Source of the DNA: Bacillota bacterium | GTDB taxonomy: Bacteria > Bacillota > Negativicutes > Sporomusales > CTSoil-080 | Assembly (NCBI GenBank): GCA_017889725.1 | Contig: JAGGAE010000019.1 | Coordinates: forward strand, 1-37,841 | DNA: 37,841 nt | Direction: 5' to 3' | Part shown: one piece after another, positions 8,068 through 16,872 of the stretch | Position numbering within the stretch: the first letter of the stretch is position 1 | How the letters are laid out: every line of letters begins with the position of its first letter | The notes under the pieces: generated by a model | The model's database searches: none | Told to the model about the DNA's origin: nothing | What the model saw: only the letters and a program-made list of their open reading frames with translations | Position numbers and translations under genes: made by a program

Positions 8068-8340
8068 ATGCTAATTCAAGGTATTCAGGTAACTGCAGAC
8101 GCAAACCTAGCCGAAGAAGAAATTAACACCGTCGTTGAGCAAGAAATTGCATTATGGAAAACCCAAGGCAAAGTTCTAGGGAAAGTAGAACTCTCTCTTG
8201 AGGGAGATGAAATTATAATTAATGCCTGTGAAAAATCCCCCATTAGGCGTGTTCGAAGAATTACAGGGTATTTAAGCGGCTTATCCAATTTCAATCAGGC
8301 CAAACGTGCCGAATGCTGCTCACGTAGTACTCACGCATAA
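8068..8340 (+). CDS. Small protein with the NrdD glycyl-radical motif
   Basis: A 90-residue protein. Its C-terminal part, RRVRRITGYLSGLSNFNQAK (about residues 60-79), matches the C-terminal glycyl-radical loop of class III (anaerobic) ribonucleotide reductase NrdD, where the Gly of the R-[IV]-[TC]-G-Y-L motif carries the radical; here it is Gly67. The N-terminal 55 residues look like a small alpha/beta domain and contain none of the NrdD catalytic barrel or its zinc Cys pairs. Start: ATG at 8068 with AAGGAGG eight bases upstream. It has its own promoter and terminator. It resembles in design the spare glycyl-radical domain GrcA/YfiD of pyruvate formate-lyase; a similar repair role is an inference. 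No nrdG activase is nearby. Confidence 0.75.
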   Translation: MLIQGIQVTADANLAEEEINTVVEQEIALWKTQGKVLGKVELSLEGDEIIINACEKSPIRRVRRITGYLSGLSNFNQAKRAECCSRSTHA

Positions 8341-8363
8341 AAAACTAACCTCGTCAATTGACT

Positions 8364-8392
8364 GGGGCTGCCTTAAAAGGCAGCCCCCTTTT
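8364..8392 (+). terminator. Rho-independent terminator after the NrdD-like gene
   Basis: Stem GGGGCTGCCTT (8364-8374) with AAGGCAGCCCC (8377-8387), the inner pairs opening to form the loop, then CTTTT. Confidence 0.85.
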
Positions 8393-8413
8393 CATTCTTC
8401 CGCCGAGAAAAGC

Positions 8414-8443
8414 TACTCTCCTGCGCTCACACGCAGGAGAGTA
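8414..8443 (-). terminator. Perfect 12-base hairpin, possible minus-strand terminator
   Basis: TACTCTCCTGCG (8414-8425) pairs with CGCAGGAGAGTA (8432-8443) around a six-base loop. On the minus strand it is followed by GCTTTT, a weak T-run, so it may end transcripts from the glucosaminidase gene about 130 bases away. The remaining intergenic sequence to 8573 shows nothing I can assign. Confidence 0.45.
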
Positions 8444-8573
8444 ATAAGAGGTTCCCATATCAGGATATTCCACAGCTTTGGCTCAATTCTTACAATGACT
8501 AAACACCTTAGCTTTCGTCCATTCCACCGCATACACCCTTATGTAGTTAGCGGCAGCGACCAAACCACCCTTA

Positions 8574-9296
8574 TTAACGGTTATTCTTAACATTATCAAC
8601 TATTCTTACAATGCGTTGCCCATAATTGGTACCTGGAACAGCCCACTTGCCGCTTAAACTCTCCCACGTCTGGCACAATCCGAATCGGCTGATCATCTGC
8701 TTCACTATTGTATAACGCGGATCAGTGATGGGTGTAGCCGGCGGGTTTTCAGTAGCATAAGCCAAAATATGCTGAATATGAGCTCTGACCCCTGTACGAG
8801 CCGTATCAAACCAGGCCCCCCGTTCTCCATTCCCCAAAGTGCCTAGACCGGCAAAATTATTTTGTTCCGGTAAGACATCTCCGCCATAACGGAAAAATCC
8901 GGTCTCTAAAATAGCTTGAGCCAAGGCCGCATCCGGTCGCACTCCTTCTGCAGTGGCTTCCTCGTAGTAATCCTCTACCAGTTGTTCCAGCGGCACATTG
9001 ACCTTAGGAGTAGGATTGTGACGAAGAATATACCGAACCATTTGCTCTTTGGTAACCTCTGGCTGACCAAAAATAGGAGTATGCCTGTCTACAAAATCAG
9101 GAATATCCCGCCCCTCCGGTTCACTGACCGATGACTGGCGTAAAATATCGAGGACACGCTGATAAAAAGCATCCTCCTGACCTTGGCGGGTTGCTACATT
9201 TTGAGGTTCCGCGGCCTTAACACTCCCCGACGACAAAAAGCCTAGTCCCAAAGCCACTACACAAAAACCTGCTATACACTTTTTGGCACAAGCCAT
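8574..9296 (-). CDS. Secreted glucosaminidase-domain peptidoglycan hydrolase
   Basis: A 240-residue protein with a signal peptide (residues 1-29, KKC then a hydrophobic core, cleavage near VKA-AEP). The C-terminal glucosaminidase (Bax/LytD-like) domain spans about 95-238: PDAALAQAILETGFFRYGGD carries the catalytic Glu, followed by EQNNFAGLGT, the tract HIQHILAYATE and the end VPGTNYGQRIVRIV. It should cut the glycan backbone in the cell wall or periplasm. The ATG follows a GGGGTG at about five bases. It stands alone, with gaps of 233 and 182 bases on its two sides; the latter (9297-9478) holds only the glnS terminator. Confidence 0.87.
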   Translation of the reverse strand: MACAKKCIAGFCVVALGLGFLSSGSVKAAEPQNVATRQGQEDAFYQRVLDILRQSSVSEPEGRDIPDFVDRHTPIFGQPEVTKEQMVRYILRHNPTPKVNVPLEQLVEDYYEEATAEGVRPDAALAQAILETGFFRYGGDVLPEQNNFAGLGTLGNGERGAWFDTARTGVRAHIQHILAYATENPPATPITDPRYTIVKQMISRFGLCQTWESLSGKWAVPGTNYGQRIVRIVDNVKNNR

Positions 9297-9447
9297 ACCT
9301 TCACCCCGGAATTAATATTTTATATTTACGCAAGTTACCTTTCGAATCCGTTATCTATTTCCCCCTATTACGCCACGAGTCCATCATTGAATTACTACCG
9401 CTGTATTCTCCAACTCCGCCTGAATTTCCTGCCGGACGACGGCTAGT

Positions 9448-9480
9448 AAAAGAAGTCTGGCATACTGCCAGACTTCTTTT
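9448..9480 (-). terminator. Terminator of glnS
   Basis: A perfect 15-base stem (9448-9462 with 9466-9480) and three-base loop. The glnS stop codon (9481-9479) overlaps the edge of the stem. The minus strand ends the hairpin in TTTT. Confidence 0.85.
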
Positions 9481-11155
9481 ATGCTTTTTGCATTTTAGCC
9501 CAGGTATCACGCAAACCAACAATCCGGTTAAAAACTAAACTCCCGGAAGTAGAGTCGCGATCCACGGTAAAATAACCCTGACGTAAAAATTGGAAATGAT
9601 CGCCGACACCCGCCTTAGCCAGGTTTGGTTCCACCCTGCAATCGTGAAGCGTAATTAAGGAATCCGGATTTAAGTTAGCCGTATAATCGTCACCTTCCTC
9701 CGGGTTCTCATTTACAAATAATTGGTCATAGATACGAACCTGAGCCTTGACGGCCTGAGCCGCAGACACCCAATGCAGCGTCCCCTTGACTTTACGGCCG
9801 CTCAGCGCACCGCCGCTTTTCGTCTCCGGGTCGTACGTGCATCGGACTTCTACAATCTTGCCCGTTTCGTCTTTAATAACCTGCTCACATTTTATAATAT
9901 AAGCATGTTTCAACCGAACTTCCTGACCGGGCGACAATCGGAAGAACTTTTTCGGAGGGTCTTCCATAAAATCGTCCTGTTCTATATACACCTCACGGGA
10001 AAACGGTATCTTGCGATGCCCCATTGCCTCATTTTCGGGATTGTTATCCGCGGTCAGTTCTTCCACTACACCTTCGGGGTAGTTTTCGATAACTACTTTG
10101 AGCGGTCTAAGAACAGCCATCGCCCTGAGTGCTTTAGCGTTTAAATCTTCCCGGATGCAATGCTCCAGCAAAGCATAGTCAACTACACTGTTGCTCTTCG
10201 CCACCCCTATGCGGTCACAGAAGTCTCTGATGGATTCAGAAGTAAAGCCGCGGCGACGCAATCCTGATATCGTTGGCATACGAGGATCATCCCAACCACT
10301 GACAAAACCACCCTCCACCAGTGCTCTTAGTTTACGTTTGCTCATCATGGTATAACTGAGGTTTAATCGGGCAAACTCAATCTGTTGAGGACGAGAGGGA
10401 TGATTGACTGCTTCCAGCAACCAGTCATAGAAGGGACGGTGAGCTTCAAACTCCAGTGTACATACGGAATGAGTTATGCCCTCAATCGCATCAGAAAGCG
10501 GATGGGCAAAATCATACATAGGATAGATACACCATGCATCTCCCGTCCGATGATGCGATGCCCGCAAAATCCGATATATTACAGGGTCCCGCATATTCAA
10601 ATTAGGTGATGCCATATCTATCTTAGCTCTAAGCACCCGCGTTCCATCCTGGAACTCGCCGTTCTTCATCCGCTCAAATAAATCAAGATTTTCTTCCACG
10701 GAGCGGTTACGGTAAGGGCTCTCTTTTCCCGGTTCAGTAAGAGTACCACGGTATTCCCTCATCTGCTGCGGTGTTAAATCACAGACAAATGCTTTTCCCG
10801 ATTTAATAAGTTGTACAGCATACTGATACAACTGCTCGAAATAATCGGAAGCGTAAAACTTACGTTCTTCCCAATCAAAACCAAGCCACCGGACATCTTC
10901 CTGAATCGAATCGACATATTCCACTTCTTCTTTGCTGGGATTGGTATCGTCAAACCGTAAATTACACAATCCTCCATATTTTTTTGCCGTGCCAAAGTTC
11001 AAGCATATCGACTTAGCATGTCCAATGTGGAGATATCCATTAGGTTCAGGCGGAAACCGGGTATGAACGCTTCCCCCATGTTTACCTGTCCGATTATCTT
11101 CCTCAATAATGTTATGAATAAAATTAGTAGTAGTAAAGGTTTCATTGTCCGCCAT
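9479..11155 (-). CDS. glnS: Glutaminyl-tRNA synthetase
   Basis: A class I synthetase that charges tRNA-Gln directly with glutamine. The 558 residues show [20 protein letters not shown] with HIGH at 43-46, the [14 protein letters not shown] form of the KMSKS loop, FDDTNP, and the two anticodon-binding beta-barrels at the C-terminus ([38 protein letters not shown]). Length is normal for the bacterial enzyme. The start is the ATG at 11155, with GGGAG eight bases upstream; the frame is open for 15 further codons without a ribosome site. Many Firmicutes lack GlnRS and make Gln-tRNA by GatCAB amidation, so its presence is worth noting. It has its own promoter with a palindrome in the spacer. Confidence 0.96.
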   Translation of the reverse strand: MADNETFTTTNFIHNIIEEDNRTGKHGGSVHTRFPPEPNGYLHIGHAKSICLNFGTAKKYGGLCNLRFDDTNPSKEEVEYVDSIQEDVRWLGFDWEERKFYASDYFEQLYQYAVQLIKSGKAFVCDLTPQQMREYRGTLTEPGKESPYRNRSVEENLDLFERMKNGEFQDGTRVLRAKIDMASPNLNMRDPVIYRILRASHHRTGDAWCIYPMYDFAHPLSDAIEGITHSVCTLEFEAHRPFYDWLLEAVNHPSRPQQIEFARLNLSYTMMSKRKLRALVEGGFVSGWDDPRMPTISGLRRRGFTSESIRDFCDRIGVAKSNSVVDYALLEHCIREDLNAKALRAMAVLRPLKVVIENYPEGVVEELTADNNPENEAMGHRKIPFSREVYIEQDDFMEDPPKKFFRLSPGQEVRLKHAYIIKCEQVIKDETGKIVEVRCTYDPETKSGGALSGRKVKGTLHWVSAAQAVKAQVRIYDQLFVNENPEEGDDYTANLNPDSLITLHDCRVEPNLAKAGVGDHFQFLRQGYFTVDRDSTSGSLVFNRIVGLRDTWAKMQKA

Positions 11156-11185
11156 CGTCCGACTCCCTTTGCTTTTGTTTCCAAT

Positions 11186-11214
11186 ATTGTAACATATCAA
11201 GTTTGATATTCCAA
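11186..11214 (-). promoter_or_regulatory. glnS promoter with a palindrome between -35 and -10
   Basis: On the minus strand TTGGAA (11214-11209), 17-base spacer, TACAAT (11191-11186). The spacer contains ATATCAA-AC-TTGATAT (11209-11194), a 16-base palindrome with seven-base arms, which is where a repressor would block RNA polymerase. Confidence 0.6.
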
Positions 11215-11278
11215 ATAGTTTACCAACATTTGTTGATTATCGGAGGATTTCAACACATAAACAGCAACGGAAAAAGGA

Positions 11279-11644
11279 CTAGAACGAAGCTGCCGCCAAG
11301 GCCGCGACATCAGCCCACCCCTTATTTTCTGCTCTCTTTATTATCCTTCGCCGTATCTCACCCTTGGACAGAGGTTCCGCCAAATCAAGCAGCTGTTTAA
11401 TATAATCATCGCCCTTACCGGTCAATGCAATATTGTCCACCGTTACCAAAAACGGCTTTTGCTCATCCTCCCCAAACCGGACCTGTACTCCGCTAATATA
11501 GTCTTCACTATACAGCCAGCCGACTGCCCGCGCCGTAGCCTCTTCCGCCAGCTTTAGCGCCTTATCAAATACCTTCGCCTGCTTTTGTCCTGAATTTATC
11601 TGACTATACAGCGCAAGCAGCACTTTCTCCTCATTCTCCTCCAT
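11279..11644 (-). CDS. Small protein of unknown function, possibly winged-helix
   Basis: A 121-residue protein. Its arrangement (helices in 1-40, VGWLYSEDYISGVQV, a short beta turn FGEDEQKPFLVTV, then ALTGKGDDYIKQLLD) resembles small winged-helix proteins such as the YjcQ family, in which a strand with the consensus LTxKGxxYL ends the DNA-binding part. The C-terminal 30 residues are a basic helix (KGEIRRRIIKRAENKGWADVA). The resemblance is by pattern only. The ATG follows GGGGAG at five bases and a promoter-like pair lies at 11670-11699. It sits alone between glnS and the glycosyltransferase. Confidence 0.6.
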   Translation of the reverse strand: MEENEEKVLLALYSQINSGQKQAKVFDKALKLAEEATARAVGWLYSEDYISGVQVRFGEDEQKPFLVTVDNIALTGKGDDYIKQLLDLAEPLSKGEIRRRIIKRAENKGWADVAALAAASF

Positions 11645-11669
11645 GACTCTCCCCCCTCAAACTTTTTCA

Positions 11670-11699
11670 ATTATATATATGCGCTACCTTCACGGACAA
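11670..11699 (-). promoter_or_regulatory. Probable promoter of the small unknown gene
   Basis: Minus strand TTGTCC (11699-11694), 18-base spacer, TATAAT (11675-11670), about 26 bases before the ATG. Confidence 0.5.
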
Positions 11700-11794
11700 T
11701 ACAAACCTTAGCCCCTACCTTACAATTAATATAAGGAGAAGTTCCACCCTGCCACTGGCTTGGATTATTTCGTATACACACATTCTTCGGCTCC

Positions 11795-12907
11795 TTAACT
11801 CAGAGGTCTAGGTATACGCTTACGGAAATCTCCCACAACTCCATCCTGTTCCTTCCTTTCCTTAATTCCGGTCAAACGGTATACTGCCGCCGCAACCTCC
11901 TCCGGCTTTACCTTTTTCATACATTGATTATCTCCTTGAGGACAACGAAGCTTATGACAATAGGAACACGGCAGGCCTGCTTCCAAAATAGCATATTCCC
12001 CTTGCCTCGGCCCATAAACCGCCGGATGTGTCGGCCCAAACATCGCCACTACCGGGGTACCAAGCGTCACCGCCATATACAGCGGTCCCGTATCACCTGT
12101 AACCACAACGTTCGCTCGTTCCAAAACCGCCGCTAACTCTAGAAGACTTGTCCGCCCAATGAGGTTAAGAATAGGCACATTCACTTGACTGACAATGCTA
12201 TCTCCTATTTCCTTTTCGGCATTTCCTCCCGCTAACACCACCGTAAAGTCCGCTGCCAGAAGAACCGCCACCGCCGCAAAATATACTGTCGGCCAATTCT
12301 TGGCCGGCCATGTCGTACCAGGTATTAAAACAGCAAGCCGCCCCGCAGCGGAAATCAGGTTATTCGCATTTTTTCTAGCTGCTTCTGGTATAACCAGCAC
12401 CATAGACTTGTCGAACCGCTCTATCCCCAACTTCCTTAGCACTCCTAAATACCTATCAATCTTATGTCCCCCAAGTGGAGCTGCCGTTTCCGTCATAAAC
12501 CAGGAATTCAACTCTTTCGTCCCCTTCATACCAATGCGCCGTTCGCTTTTTACCTGCCGGGCAATCACCCCTGTCAAAAAAAGCCCATGAATATCCAAGA
12601 CAGCATAGAAGGATTTTTCGCTAAACAAATCCTTTAGCTCCCGCCATAAAGCTATTGCCCCGCTAAAATCCCGTGCGCGCAAACAGGCCTCAAAACGTTC
12701 CCGTGACCATACCAGACACGCATCAATATCCGGATTGTACCGTATCACATCGGCCGAAGCAGCACTTACCAGCCAGGTTATCCGGCATCCCGGCCAGTTT
12801 AACTTTAGTGACCGGGCTACTGGTGTACAGTGGAGAACATCTCCGATTGAACTTAATCTAATAATTAAAATTTCTTTTTCCAACGGTACCCGCCTTCCCA
12901 GTGCCAT
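11795..12907 (-). CDS. Glycosyltransferase family 9 (LPS heptosyltransferase type)
   Basis: A 370-residue GT-B fold enzyme. The N-terminal half opens with ILIIRLSSIGDVLHCTPVAR, the GT9 signature; the C-terminal half has VLIPGTTWPAKNWP, VLAGGNAEKEIG and the donor-binding stretch VVTGDTGPLYMAVTLGTPVV followed by FGPTHPAVYGP. GT9 enzymes transfer ADP-heptose or related sugars to the lipopolysaccharide core at the inner membrane, so the gene argues for an outer membrane. A Cys-rich segment CSYCHKLRCPQGDNQCM near the C-terminus is common in this subgroup. The ATG has an AAGGG about eight bases upstream; a TTG eight codons later is a possible alternative. No other LPS genes are in the window. Confidence 0.88.
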   Translation of the reverse strand: MALGRRVPLEKEILIIRLSSIGDVLHCTPVARSLKLNWPGCRITWLVSAASADVIRYNPDIDACLVWSRERFEACLRARDFSGAIALWRELKDLFSEKSFYAVLDIHGLFLTGVIARQVKSERRIGMKGTKELNSWFMTETAAPLGGHKIDRYLGVLRKLGIERFDKSMVLVIPEAARKNANNLISAAGRLAVLIPGTTWPAKNWPTVYFAAVAVLLAADFTVVLAGGNAEKEIGDSIVSQVNVPILNLIGRTSLLELAAVLERANVVVTGDTGPLYMAVTLGTPVVAMFGPTHPAVYGPRQGEYAILEAGLPCSYCHKLRCPQGDNQCMKKVKPEEVAAAVYRLTGIKERKEQDGVVGDFRKRIPRPLS

Positions 12908-12996
12908 TTGTTCTGCCCTTAGTGTAACGCCAGAAAACTGCCCTTATTCGCCTTTAAAATATACTTTCGTCCTCTCTTGGTGTACTGTCTTCCTGT

Positions 12997-13024
12997 ATAT
13001 TACATTAGTAGAAATTTATTTCAA
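12997..13024 (-). promoter_or_regulatory. Possible promoter of the GT9 gene
   Basis: Minus strand TTGAAA (13024-13019), 16-base spacer, TAATAT (13002-12997), leaving a leader of about 90 bases. For the divergent liv operon (12908-13173) I could not find a convincing promoter. Confidence 0.35.
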
Positions 13025-13173
13025 AATAGGATAATATTTGTGGATTAGTAGAAGGGATTATTTAAAGTGCCGCGAATTATGCTAACAATTATAACCGATA
13101 TCTTGTTCCTTTAGAGTACCGCTCCTGGTATCAGGTTATGAAAAGCATATTTAAAAGGAGGATTTTTTAACCA

Positions 13174-14313
13174 GTGCGTAAATTAGGATTTTTACTATTA
13201 GCGCTCGTTCTTCTCACTTTTGCCGTCTCAGGTTGCGGTTCCTCTAACGAATTAAAAATTGGGGTTTCCGCTCCATTGACCGGCGACATTTCTGCCTTGG
13301 GTCAATCGACCAAAAATGCCGCGCTCTTAGCCCAAGAAGAAATCAACGCCGCCGGCGGAATCAAGATAGGGGATAAAAGCTACCCTGTCAAATTTATTAT
13401 TGAAGATGACGAAAACAAGCCTGAATCAACCGCTACCGTTTTCCAAAAACTCATTAATCAGGACAAAGTGCTGGCCATCATCGGTTCACAATCCAGCAAA
13501 TGCTCTAACGCCGGTGCCCCCATCGCGGAAAGCGCAAAAATCCCCCAAATTTCACCCTGGTCTACCAATCCTAATGTAACCAAAGACAGAAGCTACGTAT
13601 TCCGGGCCTGTTTCATCGACCCCTTCCAAGGAAAAGTCGTTGCTTCCTTTGCCAAGGATAAGTTAAAAGCAAAAACAGCAGCCGTACTATACGACGTAGC
13701 CAGCGACTATAACAAGGGCATCGCGGAAGTCTTCCGGGACGAATTTATCAAAGCAGGCGGTCAAATTGTAGCCTTTGAAACCTACATGACAAAAGACACT
13801 GATTTCTCAGCCCAGCTGACAAAAATTAAAGGAACTAACCCGGATATGCTCTTCCTCCCGAACTATTTCAACGAAGTACCCTTACAGGTACAACAGGCGC
13901 AAAAACTTGGCCTGACTGCCAAGATTGTCGGCAGTGACGGCTGGGATAATCCCGAACTCCTTAAAATGGGCGGGCCGGCTATGGAGGGCACCTACTTTAC
14001 CAACCACTACTCCCCAGACAGCGACCGTCCGGCTTCCAAAGATTTCATTGCCAAATATCAAAAGAAATACAACATGATGCCTGACGCCGCGGCCGCGCTT
14101 ACCTACGACGCCGCTTATCTACTCTTTCAAGCCATTGAAAAAGCCGGCAAGGTCGATCCTGCCGCAATCCGGGATGCCATTGCCACTACCAAAGACTTTT
14201 CCGGCGTTACCGGAGACATTACTTACAATGGTTCAGGCGACCCTGTCAAAGGCAGTGTAATCATCAAAATTGAAAATGGAAAATTCGTCTTTGACAGTGC
14301 GGTTAACCCCTAG
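13174..14313 (+). CDS. livJ: Branched-chain amino acid ABC transporter, substrate-binding lipoprotein
   Basis: A 379-residue periplasmic-binding protein of the Leu/Ile/Val family. A lipoprotein signal peptide ends in the lipobox VSGC (Cys21), followed by ELKIGVSAPLTGDISALGQS, NAALLAQEEINAAGG and VLAIIGSQSSKC, all typical of LivJ/BraC ligand-binding lobes; VGSDGWDN and TYDAAYLLFQAIEKAG are typical of the second lobe. It captures amino acids or similar ligands outside the membrane for LivH/LivM. The start is GTG at 13174: an in-frame stop lies two codons earlier and AAAGGAGG lies about 12 bases upstream. First gene of livJHMGF. The precise ligand cannot be read from sequence. Confidence 0.93.
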   Translation: MRKLGFLLLALVLLTFAVSGCGSSNELKIGVSAPLTGDISALGQSTKNAALLAQEEINAAGGIKIGDKSYPVKFIIEDDENKPESTATVFQKLINQDKVLAIIGSQSSKCSNAGAPIAESAKIPQISPWSTNPNVTKDRSYVFRACFIDPFQGKVVASFAKDKLKAKTAAVLYDVASDYNKGIAEVFRDEFIKAGGQIVAFETYMTKDTDFSAQLTKIKGTNPDMLFLPNYFNEVPLQVQQAQKLGLTAKIVGSDGWDNPELLKMGGPAMEGTYFTNHYSPDSDRPASKDFIAKYQKKYNMMPDAAAALTYDAAYLLFQAIEKAGKVDPAAIRDAIATTKDFSGVTGDITYNGSGDPVKGSVIIKIENGKFVFDSAVNP

Positions 14314-14329
14314 CCCTTCGGTTTCTTTA

Positions 14330-14385
14330 AGGCAACAGGCAAATGGTTTTTGGCAACCAGCGTCAACTATCATTGCCTGTTGCCT
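14330..14385 (+). terminator. Intercistronic hairpin between livJ and livH
   Basis: AGGCAACAGGCAA (14330-14342) pairs perfectly with TTGCCTGTTGCCT (14373-14385); the 30-base loop can form a further small stem (GGTT/AACC). No T-run follows. Such hairpins after the first gene protect the binding-protein mRNA or reduce read-through, giving more binding protein than permease. Confidence 0.6.
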
Positions 14386-14412
14386 AATCTATTACTATGG
14401 AGGTAACTTGCG

Positions 14413-15291
14413 GTGGAAATTATTATACAACAATTGTTAAACGCCGCCCAGCTCGGTGCTGTATACTCGCTAATCGCCCTTGGTTACACCATGGTCTACG
14501 GCGTACTCCGCCTCATCAACTTTGCCCATGGTGATATTTTCATGGTAGGTGCATTTATCGGCTTTATGCTGGCAACCACCCTCAATATGCCACTAGTACT
14601 CATGATGCCATTGACTATGCTCTTAACTGCTTTGGTGGGTGTTGCCATAGAACGGGTTGCCTATCGCAAACTCAGAGATGCCCAGCGTGTGTCTCTCGTC
14701 ATCACTGCCTTAGGTGTAGGCATTTTTCTGGAGAACTTCGTGCGCATTGTTGTCGGCCCGCAAACCCGCCAACTTCCTGCCCAGTTACCCGACAGCGTTC
14801 TCAAGTTCGGCAGCGGACTTATCATTACCGAAGATAAAATCTGGATTATCCTTATTTCTTTGGCGCTAATGATCATCTTATGGCTATTCGTCCAAAAGAC
14901 TCTTATGGGTACCGCGATGCGAGCGGTAGCCGATAATTCAGAAGTTATTCCCCTTATGGGAATTAACCTTAACCGTGTCATCGCCGTAACCTTTGCCATC
15001 GGTTCGGCCCTAGCGGCTGCAGGCGGTGTCTTCTACGGACAAGCCTATTCCATCGATCCATACATGGGTATTGACCTAGGTTGGAAAGCCTTTATCGCTG
15101 CAGTAATCGGCGGCATCGGCTCTATTGAAGGCGCTGTCTTAGGCTCCTTTATGCTGGCCGGAGTTGAAGTCTTTACTGTTGCCTATCTCTCCTCCAACCT
15201 GAAAAACGGGATTGCCTTCGGACTCTTGATTCTTTTATTGCTTATCTGGCCCAGCGGCATTATGGGCAAACCACTTTTAAAGAAGGTGTAA
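14413..15291 (+). CDS. livH: Branched-chain amino acid ABC transporter, permease LivH
   Basis: A 292-residue inner-membrane permease with about eight hydrophobic segments. Family motifs include GAVYSLIALGYTMVYGVLRL, INFAHGDIFMVGAF, the cytoplasmic loop TLMGTAMRAVADN with MGIN that contacts the ATPases, and AAVIGGIGSIEGAVLGSFML. Start is GTG at 14413 with GGAGGT eight bases upstream. It pairs with LivM to form the channel. The next gene starts after seven bases. Intact and of normal length. Confidence 0.95.
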   Translation: MEIIIQQLLNAAQLGAVYSLIALGYTMVYGVLRLINFAHGDIFMVGAFIGFMLATTLNMPLVLMMPLTMLLTALVGVAIERVAYRKLRDAQRVSLVITALGVGIFLENFVRIVVGPQTRQLPAQLPDSVLKFGSGLIITEDKIWIILISLALMIILWLFVQKTLMGTAMRAVADNSEVIPLMGINLNRVIAVTFAIGSALAAAGGVFYGQAYSIDPYMGIDLGWKAFIAAVIGGIGSIEGAVLGSFMLAGVEVFTVAYLSSNLKNGIAFGLLILLLLIWPSGIMGKPLLKKV

Positions 15292-15297
15292 CTGCTG

Positions 15298-16329
15298 ATG
15301 TCTTCTTCCAAAAATAAACATTCACAAGCCTTACTTGCAAAATTAGCCGCAGCCAGCTCTTCCTGGGGTATTCGCTCCGTGGCCTTTCTGGTCTGTATCG
15401 CCCTACTTCAGATTGCCGGTGATTTTGATCTCATTAATCAGTACTACCTGCATATCCTTACTATTATTGGTATGAATATCATTCTTGTTGCCAGCCTTAA
15501 TCTTGTCAACGGCTACTTAGGGGAATTCGCACTGGGCCACGCCGGTTTTATGGCTGTCGGAGCCTATGCGGCAGCTGTTATTGCCACAAAAGTCGGCCCC
15601 CCCGGAGCAATGACCTTTGTTCTTGCCCTTATCGGTGCCACCTTGGCGGCAGCCCTAATTGGGTATCTAATCGGACTTATCACCTTTAAAACCGTCGGAG
15701 ATTACCTGGCCATTGTTACCCTTGGCTTTAATATGATTATTGTCAATGCGATTCAAAATATGGATTACCTGGGCGGTCCCCGCGGTTTTGGCGGTATACC
15801 CAAAACCACTTCTCTGATTATTGTCGCCCTGTGTCTTGTAATTACCTACACCATACTGCGCAATCTAGTTTTTTCCGGTCATGGACGTCGTTGGATTTCC
15901 ATACGGGAAAATGTTATTGCCGCCGAATTAATGGGCATCAACATTTATAAAGCGAAAAATATGGCCTTTACTATCGCCGCCGCCTTTGCCGGCTTGGCAG
16001 GCGGTTTGTGGGCGCAATACCAGCAGTTTATTACCCCCAAAAGCTTTGATTATATCAAAACCACCGATCTTCTGGTTATGCTCTATCTAGGCGGAACCGG
16101 AAGCCTCTCCGGCTCCATTTTAGGCGTAGTATTCTATATGATCCTCATGGAAATATTGCGCAACGTTCTCGCTATGATCGATCCTCGCCTGGCCGAACTC
16201 AGAATGCTTATCAGTCCGCTGATTCTGGTTATTGTCATGCTAACCAGACAATCCGGTCTCTTGGGCAACCGCGAGTGGCGGTGGCTCAAACCCCGTAAGG
16301 AGGACAGCACTGATGAATACAGTTCTTAA
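15298..16329 (+). CDS. livM: Branched-chain amino acid ABC transporter, permease LivM
   Basis: A 343-residue permease with an N-terminal basic tail and about nine membrane segments. Recognised by [20 protein letters not shown], the stretch [15 protein letters not shown], the ATPase-contact loop [20 protein letters not shown] and [16 protein letters not shown]. It forms the translocation pathway with LivH. The ATG has GAAGGTG at about eight bases. Its last 17 bases overlap the start of livG, so translation of the two is coupled. Intact. Confidence 0.95.
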   Translation: MSSSKNKHSQALLAKLAAASSSWGIRSVAFLVCIALLQIAGDFDLINQYYLHILTIIGMNIILVASLNLVNGYLGEFALGHAGFMAVGAYAAAVIATKVGPPGAMTFVLALIGATLAAALIGYLIGLITFKTVGDYLAIVTLGFNMIIVNAIQNMDYLGGPRGFGGIPKTTSLIIVALCLVITYTILRNLVFSGHGRRWISIRENVIAAELMGINIYKAKNMAFTIAAAFAGLAGGLWAQYQQFITPKSFDYIKTTDLLVMLYLGGTGSLSGSILGVVFYMILMEILRNVLAMIDPRLAELRMLISPLILVIVMLTRQSGLLGNREWRWLKPRKEDSTDEYSS

Positions 16330-16872
16330 AGTAGATAATATTACCAAAAGCTTCGGCGGCCTTATGGCGGTTAAAAATTTTTCTTTAGAACTACCCGAAC
16401 GCGAAATACATGGCATTATCGGCCCAAATGGAGCAGGAAAGACCACGGTATTCAATCTTATCACCGGAGTATATCACCCTGACAATGGGCACATCCTCCT
16501 CGGGGAAAAAGAAGTAAGCAGCCTGCCCGCCGATGTCATTTCCCGCTCGGGCATCGCCCGTACTTTTCAAAACATACGCCTCTTCAGCCAAATGACGGTA
16601 CTCGATAATATTAAAGTAGCGCTGGGACACCGGACTAACTACCGCCTGTGGGATGTTATGCTGGGATTGAACCGCTTTCGTCGCCAGGAAAAAGTTATCT
16701 TCATTTAGCTATATTAATAATTGAACACCAAATGCCGGTCATCATGGATTTGTGCACCCACGTAGAAGTTATGGATTTTGGCCAGACTATCGCAACTGGC
16801 GAGCCGGAAAAAGTAACCGCCGACCCCTTGGTGATCAGAGCTTATCTGGGCGAAGAGGAGGTCGAGGCATGA
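16313..16872 (+). pseudogene. livG: LivG ATPase with internal loss and frameshift
   Basis: LivG is normally about 255 residues and powers the Liv transporter. The N-terminal 127 codons are normal: Walker [10 protein letters not shown], and GIARTFQNIRLFSQMTVLDN with the Q-loop. After RRQEK the frame runs into a TAG at 16708. The C-terminal part resumes in another frame at about 16698: LHLAILIIEHQMPVIMDLC (H-loop His) through to RAYLGEEEVEA and a TGA at 16870-16872. About 75-80 residues are missing, judged against E. coli LivG, including the ABC signature and Walker B. As written neither piece could hydrolyse ATP. The end overlaps livF by four bases (ATGA), so the downstream coupling is preserved. 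Assembly loss or true deletion cannot be separated here. Confidence 0.9.

Noticed and set aside
9722-10144. A 140-codon plus-strand frame within glnS.
   Set aside because: Antisense to a well-conserved synthetase gene and without family motifs.
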